From Acidobacteriota bacterium (GTDB lineage: Bacteria > Acidobacteriota > Vicinamibacteria > Vicinamibacterales > UBA2999), in contig JAKFYH010000049.1 in assembly GCA_021730945.1 (NCBI GenBank), positions 83,855 to 147,854 of the forward strand: a DNA stretch of 64,000 nucleotides. The letters run 5' to 3'. A model generated the notes under the pieces. The model was not told where the DNA came from. It made no database searches and saw only the letters and a list, made by a program, of their open reading frames with translations. Every line of letters starts with the position of its first letter. The stretch's first letter is position 1. The position numbers and the translations under genes were made by a program. Below, piece by piece: positions 1-7,959 of this stretch.

Positions 1-317
1 GCGATCGCATTCGCAACAACCCGCGACTGAAGGGGCTCAACCTTCCGCCGGTGGGTGGCGACAGCACGTTCAGCGGTCCGCTGCTCACCAAGACGTTGCT
101 GATGTATGCGCTCACGACCGGCGGGACCAATGGCGGGCCGCGGCTGGTGGCGTACGACAAGGCCACCGGCCAGGAGATCGCGTCGGTGGATCTACCGGGC
201 GTCGCCATCGGCACACCGATGACCTACGCGGTGGCCGGCCAGCAGTTTGTGGCCATCACCGTCCAGGGTGCCACCCCGACCTCGTTGCCGGAGCTGGTGG
301 CGCTGGCGCTGCCGTAA
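1..317 (+). CDS. PQQ-type quinoprotein dehydrogenase, C-terminal end (partial)
   Basis: The reading frame is open from base 3 and enters from the left edge, so only about 104 C-terminal residues are present. The pattern LKGLNLP, then a TKTLLMY block, then an AYDKATG strand and GTPMTY near the end is what closes the eight-bladed propeller of PQQ-dependent glucose/alcohol dehydrogenases. These are periplasmic enzymes that oxidise sugars or alcohols and pass electrons to the respiratory chain. The substrate cannot be told from this fragment. The stop is TAA at 315-317; the next gene begins about 50 bases later. Confidence 0.75.
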   Translation, partial: DRIRNNPRLKGLNLPPVGGDSTFSGPLLTKTLLMYALTTGGTNGGPRLVAYDKATGQEIASVDLPGVAIGTPMTYAVAGQQFVAITVQGATPTSLPELVALALP

Positions 318-369
318 TCGCCTCGACCGCGCCGCGAACTTATCGAGCCGTCCGGTGTCTAACCTGCGC

Positions 370-1953
370 ATGACGCGGTTTCTGGTTGCGTGCCTGGCCA
401 TCGCGGTCACCGGGTGCGCCGCACGCGGACCCTCGCCACAAGTGGCGGCCGAACTCGGCAAAGCCACGGCGCTGGTGCGCGAAGGCTGTTACGCCTGCCT
501 GCAGGACGCCCTTGCCATTTTCGAACGGCTCTCCATGCCGCCGCGCCCGGCCACTGGTGCGGCAGCGGGCGCGTTTGACGCCGCGCTCCTCATCGCGATG
601 CGCGAGAAGGAGCTCGGCATTCCCGCCGACGCGTCGCTTGAGCGCGCACGGCAGTGGGCCGCGCGAATCAGCAGTCCGAAGCCGGGAAGTGTGCCGGCGG
701 TATCGCCGACGGTGTTGCTGGACGCCGCCGCACTGGTGGCTGGCGAGACAGCCGGGCTCGACCCCGAACAACGCGCGCAACTCACCGGCCGGACCCGGGT
801 CGCGCTGGATCCTGCCAACCTGCAACGCCGCGCTCTCGACGCGTGGGTCGACACCAACCCGGTTGCTCAATACGTCGCTCTGATGATCGACTGCGAGCAG
901 ACCCGCCTGCGTGCATCGATCAACCCGGCCGGCGTCCTCGCCAACTACGAGGGCGTGCCGCTGATTCAGTTCCGCCTCGCCGTGTGCGGCGGCCCAGGCG
1001 TTCCGCCGGCCGCGCCCATTCGCGAAGCTCACCCGCGATTCCTCGATACCCTGCCGTGGGAGGCCCGGCGGGCGCTCGTCGGGTCGCAGACCGAAGCCAT
1101 CGACCTTTACCAGGGCGCTGCGCTGTTCGGCCAGGCCCACGCGGCCTTTCCGCAGTCGCCCTGGCTTGCCATCTCCTTCGCGCGATCGAGCCAGTCGATT
1201 GCTGAGTTCGAAGCCGCGCTCACGGCGTTCGACGCGGTGCTGGCCGACACCCCCACGCACCGAGACGCGATGCTCGGCCGCGTCACCAGCCTCAGCTACC
1301 TGATGCGGCACCAGGAGGCGATCGTCACGGCGACGCGGATGATTGAGCTCGGCACCTGGCTGATTGGCGACGCCCACTACTGGCGGGCGTGGAACCACTA
1401 CAACCTCAAGGCGCTTGAGCCGGCGTGGGCTGATGCCGAGATCGCGATCAAGCTGATGCAGACCACCAACGTCTTCATGCTGGCGGGACTGATTGCCTAC
1501 GATCGCCAGGAGCTGCCGACAGCGCTCTTGCGCTTCGATCGCGCATTTGAACTGGACGTGACCAACTGCGACGCGGTGTGGATGGGCAGCCTGGTGCGCG
1601 TCGATCAGCAGGACTGGCCGGGGGCCTCGCCAGGATTCGCGCGCGCGATGAGTTGCTTCTCGAATGCCGCCTCGCAGGCGAAGTCCGACCTGGCGGCGCT
1701 TGATGCCGAAGTCAGGCGCGCCGGCGGCACGCTGCGGCCGCCCGGGCGGGAGCAGCGTCAGCGCACCAGGCTGACCCGGGACATGGAGGTCGCCGCGGAA
1801 CGGTCGGCGCAGTCCGCCTTCAACGCCGCCCAGGGCTTCGCCCGTATGGGGCAGAAGGCGTTGGCGCTCGCGCACGTCGAGCGGGCAATTGCCCACCCGC
1901 GCATGAAGGAGAAGGGCGAAGCGCTCAAGCTGGCGATCGAGAAGATGCCCTAG
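370..1953 (+). CDS. TPR-containing lipoprotein, function unknown
   Basis: 527 residues. The ATG at 370 is preferred over upstream starts because it opens directly onto a lipoprotein signal peptide (MTRFLVACLAIAVTGC, lipobox VTGC), which predicts lipid anchoring in the envelope. The middle and C-terminal parts are alpha-helical with degenerate tetratricopeptide units (for example the segments around residues 275-400, with repeated A-W-A-E and AL.LDP-like positions), suggesting a protein-protein scaffold. A TAACCT hexamer ends 4 bases before the ATG and may be a -10 box. The 3' end overlaps the end of the convergent xthA gene by 4 bases. No enzymatic motif was seen. Confidence 0.7.
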   Translation: MTRFLVACLAIAVTGCAARGPSPQVAAELGKATALVREGCYACLQDALAIFERLSMPPRPATGAAAGAFDAALLIAMREKELGIPADASLERARQWAARISSPKPGSVPAVSPTVLLDAAALVAGETAGLDPEQRAQLTGRTRVALDPANLQRRALDAWVDTNPVAQYVALMIDCEQTRLRASINPAGVLANYEGVPLIQFRLAVCGGPGVPPAAPIREAHPRFLDTLPWEARRALVGSQTEAIDLYQGAALFGQAHAAFPQSPWLAISFARSSQSIAEFEAALTAFDAVLADTPTHRDAMLGRVTSLSYLMRHQEAIVTATRMIELGTWLIGDAHYWRAWNHYNLKALEPAWADAEIAIKLMQTTNVFMLAGLIAYDRQELPTALLRFDRAFELDVTNCDAVWMGSLVRVDQQDWPGASPGFARAMSCFSNAASQAKSDLAALDAEVRRAGGTLRPPGREQRQRTRLTRDMEVAAERSAQSAFNAAQGFARMGQKALALAHVERAIAHPRMKEKGEALKLAIEKMP

Positions 1954-2711
1954 AGGCTGAACGTCACCACGACCGGGCCGTGATCGCTGGTGCCGATCTC
2001 GCGCTGCACGACCGAGGCCCGCGCGGTAGCCGCCAGCGCGCTCGAGGCCAGCACATAGTCAATCCGCCAACCGATGTTGCGCTGCTTGAGGCTGCGCCAC
2101 GGCGCCCACCACGTGAACAGGTTGTCGTTGTCGGGGTCGAGCGCGCGGCCGACATCGACCAGGCCGCGTGAAACCACCCGCTCCAGGAGCGCCCGCTCAT
2201 CGGCGCGGGCGCCGATCTGGTTCGGCTTGCGCTCGCGCTCGTGGATGTCGCGCTCGGTACGGGCGACGTTGAGATCGCCACAGAACACGACCAGGCGCCC
2301 GGCGCGCGCCTCGCTGGCCGCGAAGCTGTCGAGCGCATCGAGGAAGCGCAGCTTGGCCTCGTAGTCCTTGCCGCCGTTGGGCACATAGATCGAGGCCAGC
2401 GTGATCGCGCCAAGCGGCGAGGGCACCGTGGTGCAGACGATGCGTTGCTCGAAGTCGAAATCGGGGTGCGTGGTCACCGGCGGCGCCGTGATCAGTGCCT
2501 TCGAGAGCAGCAGGGCCACGCCCGAGTAGCCCTTCTCGCCGTGCCAGTAGCTCCAGTAGCCCTCGACGTCACGCAACTCGAACGGTAGCTGATCGATCGA
2601 CGCCTTGATCTCCTGCAGGCAGACGATGTCGGGTTGTTCGGTGGCGAGCCAGTCGAGCAGTTGCCCCTGCCGGGCGCGGATGCCGTTGACGTTCCAGGTC
2701 GCGATTTTCAT
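1950..2711 (-). CDS. xthA: Exodeoxyribonuclease III (AP endonuclease family)
   Basis: 253 residues, the usual length for the ExoIII/APE1 family of the EEP fold. The expected motifs occur in order: IATWNVNGIRAR at the N-terminus, LQEIK with the metal-binding Glu, YSGVALL, GDLNVA, RIDYVLAS and the C-terminal SDHGPVVV with the catalytic Asp-His. The enzyme cuts DNA 5' of abasic sites and removes 3' blocking groups in cytoplasmic base-excision repair. Its ATG overlaps the stop of the upstream propeller gene in an ATGA arrangement, so the two are probably co-transcribed and translationally coupled, although no functional link is obvious. Confidence 0.93.
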   Translation of the reverse strand: MKIATWNVNGIRARQGQLLDWLATEQPDIVCLQEIKASIDQLPFELRDVEGYWSYWHGEKGYSGVALLLSKALITAPPVTTHPDFDFEQRIVCTTVPSPLGAITLASIYVPNGGKDYEAKLRFLDALDSFAASEARAGRLVVFCGDLNVARTERDIHERERKPNQIGARADERALLERVVSRGLVDVGRALDPDNDNLFTWWAPWRSLKQRNIGWRIDYVLASSALAATARASVVQREIGTSDHGPVVVTFSL

Positions 2712-4444
2712 GGAGTGGGGGCCGGAGGCGGGTTCAGCCAGTTGACCACCATGGTCGCCGCACGCGGGGCGGTGTCGCTGGCTGGCAGATTGAGCAGGAA
2801 CCGCGTGCCATCCGGCACGGCGTCGAAGGCGCGAATGATCGCGCCGGCATCGAACAGGCGCTCGACCGCCGCCACCGTCATGTCATCAGTGACGCGCACC
2901 GCATGCACCTCGGATCCGCGGCGGAAGTAGAGTTCGCGGCCGTCTCGCCGCCAGCGCGGCTCGATGCCGCCGGCCGTGGTCACCCGCACCCGCTTGCCGG
3001 GGACCGGAAACGAGTCGATGTAGATCTCCGGCTGCCCCGACTCGTCCGAGGCGAAGGCCACCCAGCGTCCGTTCGGGGAAAAGGCGCCGTAGGTCTGGTT
3101 GAAGCTCCCAGCCGCATACTTGGTGGGTTGGGCGCCTGCCGCCTGCGGCACCACCCAGAGGTCGTCTCGGGTTTCGGCATCGCCCCGGCCGACCAACAGG
3201 AAGCGGCCATCACGCGACCAGTCCCAGAGCTGGACCGGCGGGTCGAAGGTCGCACTGATTTGTTCCGGCAGCACCGCGCCGGCGCCGCGGATCATGATGT
3301 GGCGCCGCTTGCCGACCCACGCCACGCGCTGTCCGTCCGTCGACCACGTGGCGCTTTCGTCGATGTCGGTGCCGAGCGACAGCCGCGTCGGCACCGGCTG
3401 CGTGCCTTCACGAATCCACACGTCGAGCGTGCGCAGTTGCGGGTCGAGTTCGGTCACCGCCACCCGTCGTCCGTCTGGCGCGATTCGCAAGTCCCACGAT
3501 TCCGCCGCTTCGCCGGCGCGGCCCAACGGGTCCCCACCGCGCGAGACCCACCGCAGTTCACGCAAGCGCGATCCCGGTGCGCCGTAGATCAACACATCGG
3601 CCGCCGCGGTCGCGAACAGTTGTCCGAGTGGACCGCGCCCGGCCGGCAGGCCCACGAGCGCCGGCCGGCCGGCGGGCACAAAGGTCGTGGGATCGAGCGG
3701 CTGCGCCATGAGCGCCGCGTCGCTGAGGAAGAGCAGCGTGTGGCCGGCGATCACCGGCTGCACGTCGGCGGCTGACAGTCGCGTGCGCGTGTCCGGATCA
3801 GCGAGTGACGTCAGCCAGATGCCGGCGTGCGCGCGGTCACCGGCGGTCGCCAGGTAGGCGACGTGACGGCCATCGGGCATGAAGGCCGGCCATGAATGGG
3901 CGGTCTCCCCGCTCGCGTGATCGAGCGTGGTGAGTGGCGTCAGCGTGCCGTCGGTGGCGCGACGCACCAGGCCGCCGGAGACGTCCGGCGCGAAGATGAT
4001 GTCGCCATCGGCGTTCCAGGCGCCGCCACGCTCCGGCTGGGCTTCGGCGAGGTCGCGGGTCGCGCCTGACGACAGCTCGATGGTGCGCAGCCTGCCATCA
4101 CTGAAGAATCCGATGTGCAAGCCATCTGGCGACCAGAACGGCGCGGCGGCTCGCTCGGTGGACGGCAGCGATCGCGTCGCGCCGGTGGCGAGATCGTGCA
4201 GCCACAGCGTGACGCGCCCGGCCTGCGCCGCCGGATAGACGAGCTGACGGCCATTCGGACCGAGCGCCAGTCCAAAGGGGTGCTCGGCCCCGGCACCCAC
4301 CTCGACGGTGTCGGGTGGTATCCACGATCCGCGCAGCGGTGTCTGCCGTTGCGCTGCCGGCTCCGCGAGCTCGACCGGCCGGCACGCCGGCCAGGCGAGC
4401 GCGGCGAGGAGCGCGGTAAGCAGGGGATATACTGTCAGCTTCAC
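2708..4444 (-). CDS. Secreted PD40/TolB-like beta-propeller protein
   Basis: 578 residues from GTG at 4444. An open frame continues further upstream, but it runs antisense through the methyltransferase gene, and the GTG opens onto a signal peptide (VKLTVYPLLTALLAALAWPAC) that may be a lipoprotein signal. The rest is a beta-propeller of repeated SPDG / PDGR turns. It resembles the extracytoplasmic halves of the five receptor kinases at 25-40 kb: the same order of FWSPDG-IGFFSDG, GGAWNADGDIIF, PAFMPDGRHVAYLA and a C-terminal block on the pattern RWRRDGRELYF. So this is a stand-alone version of that sensor domain without kinase or TM helix. The ligand is unknown. Confidence 0.75.
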   Translation of the reverse strand: MKLTVYPLLTALLAALAWPACRPVELAEPAAQRQTPLRGSWIPPDTVEVGAGAEHPFGLALGPNGRQLVYPAAQAGRVTLWLHDLATGATRSLPSTERAAAPFWSPDGLHIGFFSDGRLRTIELSSGATRDLAEAQPERGGAWNADGDIIFAPDVSGGLVRRATDGTLTPLTTLDHASGETAHSWPAFMPDGRHVAYLATAGDRAHAGIWLTSLADPDTRTRLSAADVQPVIAGHTLLFLSDAALMAQPLDPTTFVPAGRPALVGLPAGRGPLGQLFATAAADVLIYGAPGSRLRELRWVSRGGDPLGRAGEAAESWDLRIAPDGRRVAVTELDPQLRTLDVWIREGTQPVPTRLSLGTDIDESATWSTDGQRVAWVGKRRHIMIRGAGAVLPEQISATFDPPVQLWDWSRDGRFLLVGRGDAETRDDLWVVPQAAGAQPTKYAAGSFNQTYGAFSPNGRWVAFASDESGQPEIYIDSFPVPGKRVRVTTAGGIEPRWRRDGRELYFRRGSEVHAVRVTDDMTVAAVERLFDAGAIIRAFDAVPDGTRFLLNLPASDTAPRAATMVVNWLNPPPAPTP

Positions 4445-4456
4445 GTCCACAGGAGG
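4428..4456 (+). promoter_or_regulatory. Promoter -10 (TATACT) and Shine-Dalgarno for the methyltransferase gene
   Basis: TATACT at 4428-4433 predicts a start of transcription near 4440 and a leader of about 26 bases carrying a strong AGGAGG at 4451-4456, ten bases before the ATG at 4466. The -10 box lies inside the first codons of the divergent propeller gene (start 4444), so the two transcription units overlap at their 5' ends. Confidence 0.55.
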
Positions 4457-4465
4457 TTGCTTCAC

Positions 4466-5020
4466 ATGCGTAATCGTCTTCTGGCCCTGGCCATCACCCT
4501 CGTCGTCGTGGCACTTCCCGGCGCGACGTCGGCGTTCGCGCAGACCGCGGCACCGGCCCGCCGGCCCGACGTTATCTTCGTGCCCACGCCGGAGGCGGTG
4601 GTGGAAGCCATGCTCCAGGTGGCCAATGTCACCAAGAGCGACACCGTGTACGACCTCGGCTGTGGCGATGGCCGCATTCCGGTGACCGCTGCCAGAAAGT
4701 ATGGCGCACACGGCGTCTGCTTCGACATCGATCCAGTGCGGATTGCCGAGGCCAACGAGAACGTGGCCAAGAACAAGGTCAGCAATCTCGTCAAGGTGGT
4801 GGAAGGCGACCTGTTCACGCAGGATCTGAGCGGCGCCAGCGTGATTACCCTGTATCTGCTGCCTTCGCTCAACGTGAAGCTGATGCCGAAGCTGATGAAG
4901 GAACTGAAGCCCGGGACACGGATTGTCTCGCACGCCTTCGACATGGGCGACTGGAAGCCCGAGAAGGAACTGGATGTGGAAGGGCGCAAGGTTTACTTCT
5001 GGACGATTCCCAAGCGCTAG
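4466..5020 (+). CDS. Class I SAM-dependent methyltransferase with signal peptide
   Basis: 184 residues; the ATG is fixed by AGGAGG ten bases upstream. Residues 1-26 form a classical Sec signal peptide ending ATSAFAQ. The remainder is a Rossmann-type methyltransferase: VPTPEAVVEAML, then motif I DLGCGDGRIP (about residues 68-77), an acidic FDIDP strand end, EGDLF, LYLLPSLN and LKPGTRIVSH. The order of motifs resembles the FAM173/ATPSCKMT group of protein lysine methyltransferases; this is from memory. A cleavable signal on a SAM enzyme is unexpected because SAM is cytoplasmic, so the signal may act as a membrane anchor. The glycosyltransferase gene starts 1 base after the stop, suggesting an operon. 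Confidence 0.85.
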   Translation: MRNRLLALAITLVVVALPGATSAFAQTAAPARRPDVIFVPTPEAVVEAMLQVANVTKSDTVYDLGCGDGRIPVTAARKYGAHGVCFDIDPVRIAEANENVAKNKVSNLVKVVEGDLFTQDLSGASVITLYLLPSLNVKLMPKLMKELKPGTRIVSHAFDMGDWKPEKELDVEGRKVYFWTIPKR

Positions 5021-5021
5021 C

Positions 5022-6755
5022 TTGAATCGTCGCCACTTGCTCCTGGCGGCGGCGGGCCTGGCCGCCGTCGCTGTGTTGCTGGCCGCGAGCGGCGGCGTTC
5101 GCGCCACCGTTGGCGGCCTTCGCATTTCCGCGCGATCGCCGTGGCCGGCGGGCCTGGCCGCTCTCCTCGTCACGACGGCGTGGTGGGCAGGCGCCCGCCG
5201 GTCGAACGCCGCCGGCTCGGACCTCGACCTGGCGTGGCTTACGCTCGAGCGTCACAGCCGTTTGGCCATCCTGGTCATCGCCGCGATTAGCGCCGCCGTG
5301 TCGGCCGTGTTCGCTACCTCCTCAGCCGCTGGCGCCGACGCCTCGGGCTATCTCAGCGAGGCGGCGCAATGGGCCGCCGGCCAACTCTTCCATCGCGATC
5401 CCCTTGCTGGTGTCGTGGCAGGGGGCGACCCGTGGGTCACCGTACCGCTCGGCTGGCGGCCCGGTCCATTGACGGGCCTGCAATCGCCGACCTATCCGCC
5501 GGGACTGCCGTTGCTGATGGCGCTGCCGCACGCGATCGGCGGCGCGCCGGCGGCCGCTCTGGTCGTGGCGGCGAGCGCCGCCGTGGCGGTCTGGGCCACG
5601 GGACTGATGGCCACGTCACTGGCTGGAGGCGTGGCCGGAATCCTCGCGGCCATCACGGTCGCAACGACTCCGGTGTTCCTCTACCAGGCGGTCCAGCCCA
5701 TGAGCGATGTGCCGGTCACGGCGGCATGGATGCTGTGCTGGGCGTTGTTGATACGGCCGGGAGTCGGGAGTCGGGAGCTGGGAGTGGTGACGGTGGCCGG
5801 CCTGGCCTGCGCGTTGGCGGTGCTGATTCGTCCCAACCTTGCGCCGCTGGCCGTGGTGCCGCTGTTTGCGATCGGCTGGCACGTTCGCAAGCTGGTGACG
5901 TTCTCGATGCCGGTGGCCCTGGCTGGTCTGGCGCTCGCCTGGTTGCAGTGGCAGTGGTACGGATCGCCGTGGCGGTCGGGGTATGGTGCCGCTGACGAAC
6001 TCTTCGCAGTTGGCAATGCCGGCGCCAATGCCTCTCGATACCTCACCTGGATGGCCGCGACCTCGCCGCTGCTGCTGATCGCGCCGGCTGGCGCCTGGTT
6101 GGCGTGGCGCCGCGCTGGCACCAGGCCGCTGGCGGCATTTGCCGTGCTCGTCGTCGGCGCCTACCTGGTCTACGCGGTGTTCGAGGTCTGGTCGTACCTG
6201 CGGTTTCTGCTGCCGGTGTTGGCGGTGGGTGCCGTGTTCGCGGCGGTCGCGGTGGCCGCCGCCATCGGCCGCATCGGCGGGTCGTGGCGATTGCCGGTGC
6301 TGGCGGCCGTGGTGCTGGCCGTCTCGGCACACGGCATCTCGCAGGCGCGCGCGCTCGAGGCTTTCCGTCTCGCCGATCAGCAACGGCGCGTCGAGCAAGT
6401 CGCGGCCTATGTCTCGGCGGCGTTGCCGCCCGAGGCCGTGATCGTGGCCGGCGAGCAGAGCGGCGCCATCCGCTACTACACGGGCCACCCAATCCTGCGG
6501 TGGGATGCCGCGCCGGCGGAGGCGGTGACCGCAGCGGTGACGACGCTGCACGGCGAGGGCCGGCCGATTGTGATGGCGCTCGATGCCTGGGAGCGCGAGC
6601 CGTTCCGCGCCAAGTACGCGGCCCTGCCCGCGATGTCGCTTGAGTGGCCGCCGGCCTTCGAGGCGGGAACCTCGCACCGGACGCTGGTCTGGCGGCTGGC
6701 CGATCGCGAGGTGTTCTTGCGCGGCGGCAGCGTTCAGACGGTGAGGCAACCCTAG
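5022..6755 (+). CDS. GT-C fold membrane glycosyltransferase (ArnT/PMT-like)
   Basis: 577 residues from TTG at 5022, one base after the methyltransferase stop; the open frame upstream of it only repeats the methyltransferase region out of frame. The protein is almost entirely hydrophobic with about ten or more TM helices. The first large external loop carries ADASGYLSEA, matching the acidic catalytic position of GT39/GT83-type enzymes, and a PTYPPGLPLLMALP segment follows in TM3-like position. Such enzymes move a sugar from a polyprenyl-phosphate donor to lipid or protein at the outer face of the inner membrane. Four heptamer repeats at 5759-5786 are embedded in a loop. The acceptor is unknown. 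Confidence 0.75.
   Translation: MNRRHLLLAAAGLAAVAVLLAASGGVRATVGGLRISARSPWPAGLAALLVTTAWWAGARRSNAAGSDLDLAWLTLERHSRLAILVIAAISAAVSAVFATSSAAGADASGYLSEAAQWAAGQLFHRDPLAGVVAGGDPWVTVPLGWRPGPLTGLQSPTYPPGLPLLMALPHAIGGAPAAALVVAASAAVAVWATGLMATSLAGGVAGILAAITVATTPVFLYQAVQPMSDVPVTAAWMLCWALLIRPGVGSRELGVVTVAGLACALAVLIRPNLAPLAVVPLFAIGWHVRKLVTFSMPVALAGLALAWLQWQWYGSPWRSGYGAADELFAVGNAGANASRYLTWMAATSPLLLIAPAGAWLAWRRAGTRPLAAFAVLVVGAYLVYAVFEVWSYLRFLLPVLAVGAVFAAVAVAAAIGRIGGSWRLPVLAAVVLAVSAHGISQARALEAFRLADQQRRVEQVAAYVSAALPPEAVIVAGEQSGAIRYYTGHPILRWDAAPAEAVTAAVTTLHGEGRPIVMALDAWEREPFRAKYAALPAMSLEWPPAFEAGTSHRTLVWRLADREVFLRGGSVQTVRQP
5759..5786 (+). repeat. Four tandem GGGAGTC-type heptamers inside a coding region
   Basis: Units are GGGAGTC, GGGAGTC, GGGAGCT and GGGAGTG. 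They encode a Gly/Val/Ser/Arg/Glu-rich hydrophilic stretch between two membrane segments of the GT-C glycosyltransferase, and the frame stays open. They resemble the GGGACCC heptamers in the fourth kinase. Confidence 0.75.
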
Positions 6756-6777
6756 CGGGCCGCCTCACCGATCGTGG

Positions 6778-7893
6778 CTAGTCCGAGGCGCGGCCCGGGT
6801 GGAGCGCTTCACAGTTGAGCGTCTGCGGCCCGTTCTCGGTGCACACCGAGTAGGTCGAGGCGTACATCGATACGCCGGCGTACTCACCCTTCTTGTTGAC
6901 GACATAGAAGTTGATGCCGAAGCTCGGGAGCCCACGGGCATTCAGCAGGCGCTTTTCCACGGTGTTCTTCTCGATCCGCCCCAGCGCCTCCATGCCGGCA
7001 TCCTTGGGCGACTTGCCCATCCGCATCTGCTCGACTACCAGGAACGAGCACAAGTTGTACAAGTTGGCCTCGCCGCGCCCGGTGGAGCCGGCGGCGCCGA
7101 TGTCGCCGTCAACGTAGAGTCCGGCACCCAGGATCGGCGAGTCGCCGATGCGGCCGGGAATCTTCCAGGCCAGCCCACTGGTGGTGGTCACGCCGCACAC
7201 CTCGCCCTTGCTGTTGACGCCGTCGCAGTTGATCGTGCCGTAGTAGTGATCCGGGTCGATCAATCCGTCGCGGACCATGCTGAGGCCCGCCATCTGCATC
7301 GCCTCGCCGCGCTTCTTGGGGTCGAGATAGTGTTCGGGATCGATTCGGCGCTTCCATTCCAGCCACAGCCGCCGCGAGGTGGGTGTATTAAGGTCGTCCT
7401 CGATCGTGAAGCCCATCTGGCGGGCAAACTCCTGCGCGCCGCGGCCGGCGAGCAGGTGATGATCGGTGTGGTCCATCACCGCCTTGGCCACGAGCGACGG
7501 CGTGCGCACACCCTCCAGCCCGGCGACGCCGCCGGCGCGCCGGGTCGGCCCGTGCATGCAGCATGAATCGAGCTGCACAATGCCATCGGCGTTGGGCAGG
7601 CCGCCGAAACCGACGCTGGTGTCCGCCGGATCGAGTTCGCAGAGATTGACGCCGGCCACCAGCGCCTCGAGCACATCCGTGCCCCGGGTCATCAGGTTGA
7701 AGGCCTTCGCAACACCAACCTCAGTGCCGCCGTTCTTGTAGACGTTCCCGTTGTTCGAGGCGATGACCACCGGCTTGACCGTGTTGGTCACGACCGCCGG
7801 CGCCTGGCCGAACACCGCGGCCGGCGCGCCGAGGGCAAGACCGGCAGCGGTTGAGGTCTGGACGAATTCGCGACGAGTCAGTTTCTTCGGCAT
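6778..7893 (-). CDS. N(4)-(beta-N-acetylglucosaminyl)-L-asparaginase family Ntn-hydrolase, Tat-exported
   Basis: 371 residues with a twin-arginine signal (TRREFVQTSTAAGLALG), so the enzyme is exported folded. Family-2 asparaginase features include NGGTEVGVAKAF, VGFGGLPNADG, a heavily charged loop with HTDHHLLAG, then YYGTINCDGVNSKGEV followed by TTTSGLAWKIPGRIGDSPI. The Thr of GTI is the predicted autocatalytic nucleophile that separates the alpha and beta chains, and GRIGDSP is the substrate loop. The family cleaves the GlcNAc-Asn bond of glycopeptides or isoaspartyl peptides. The neighbouring divergent gene encodes a STT3-like N-glycosylation enzyme, so a glycoasparagine substrate is an attractive inference. 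A GGGAG Shine-Dalgarno lies about 10 bases before the ATG. Confidence 0.9.
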   Translation of the reverse strand: MPKKLTRREFVQTSTAAGLALGAPAAVFGQAPAVVTNTVKPVVIASNNGNVYKNGGTEVGVAKAFNLMTRGTDVLEALVAGVNLCELDPADTSVGFGGLPNADGIVQLDSCCMHGPTRRAGGVAGLEGVRTPSLVAKAVMDHTDHHLLAGRGAQEFARQMGFTIEDDLNTPTSRRLWLEWKRRIDPEHYLDPKKRGEAMQMAGLSMVRDGLIDPDHYYGTINCDGVNSKGEVCGVTTTSGLAWKIPGRIGDSPILGAGLYVDGDIGAAGSTGRGEANLYNLCSFLVVEQMRMGKSPKDAGMEALGRIEKNTVEKRLLNARGLPSFGINFYVVNKKGEYAGVSMYASTYSVCTENGPQTLNCEALHPGRASD

Positions 7894-7942
7894 GACAACA
7901 GTCTCCCGCGCGCATCCTAACAGCAGACGGGCAGGTTCGGAC

Positions 7943-7948
7943 TATGAT
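7943..7948 (+). promoter_or_regulatory. Candidate -10 box (TATGAT) for the STT3-like gene
   Basis: TATGAT lies 11 bases before the ATG at 7960, so transcription would start only about 5 bases upstream of the start codon. No Shine-Dalgarno is visible in that short leader. Confidence 0.45.
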
Positions 7949-7959
7949 CCGCGGCACCC

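Noticed and set aside
340-1896. Long minus-strand open frame across the TPR lipoprotein
   Set aside because: Arg/His/Gly-rich translation without motifs, antisense to a gene with a lipoprotein signal and TPR pattern; a GC-rich shadow frame.
4445-5173. Extended N-terminus for the minus-strand propeller protein
   Set aside because: This part is antisense to the methyltransferase, has no propeller pattern, and the GTG at 4444 opens onto a signal peptide.
5616-6749. 377-residue minus-strand frame antisense to the GT-C gene
   Set aside because: Composition is Arg/His/Gln-rich shadow sequence, while the plus strand shows clear TM helices and a conserved loop.
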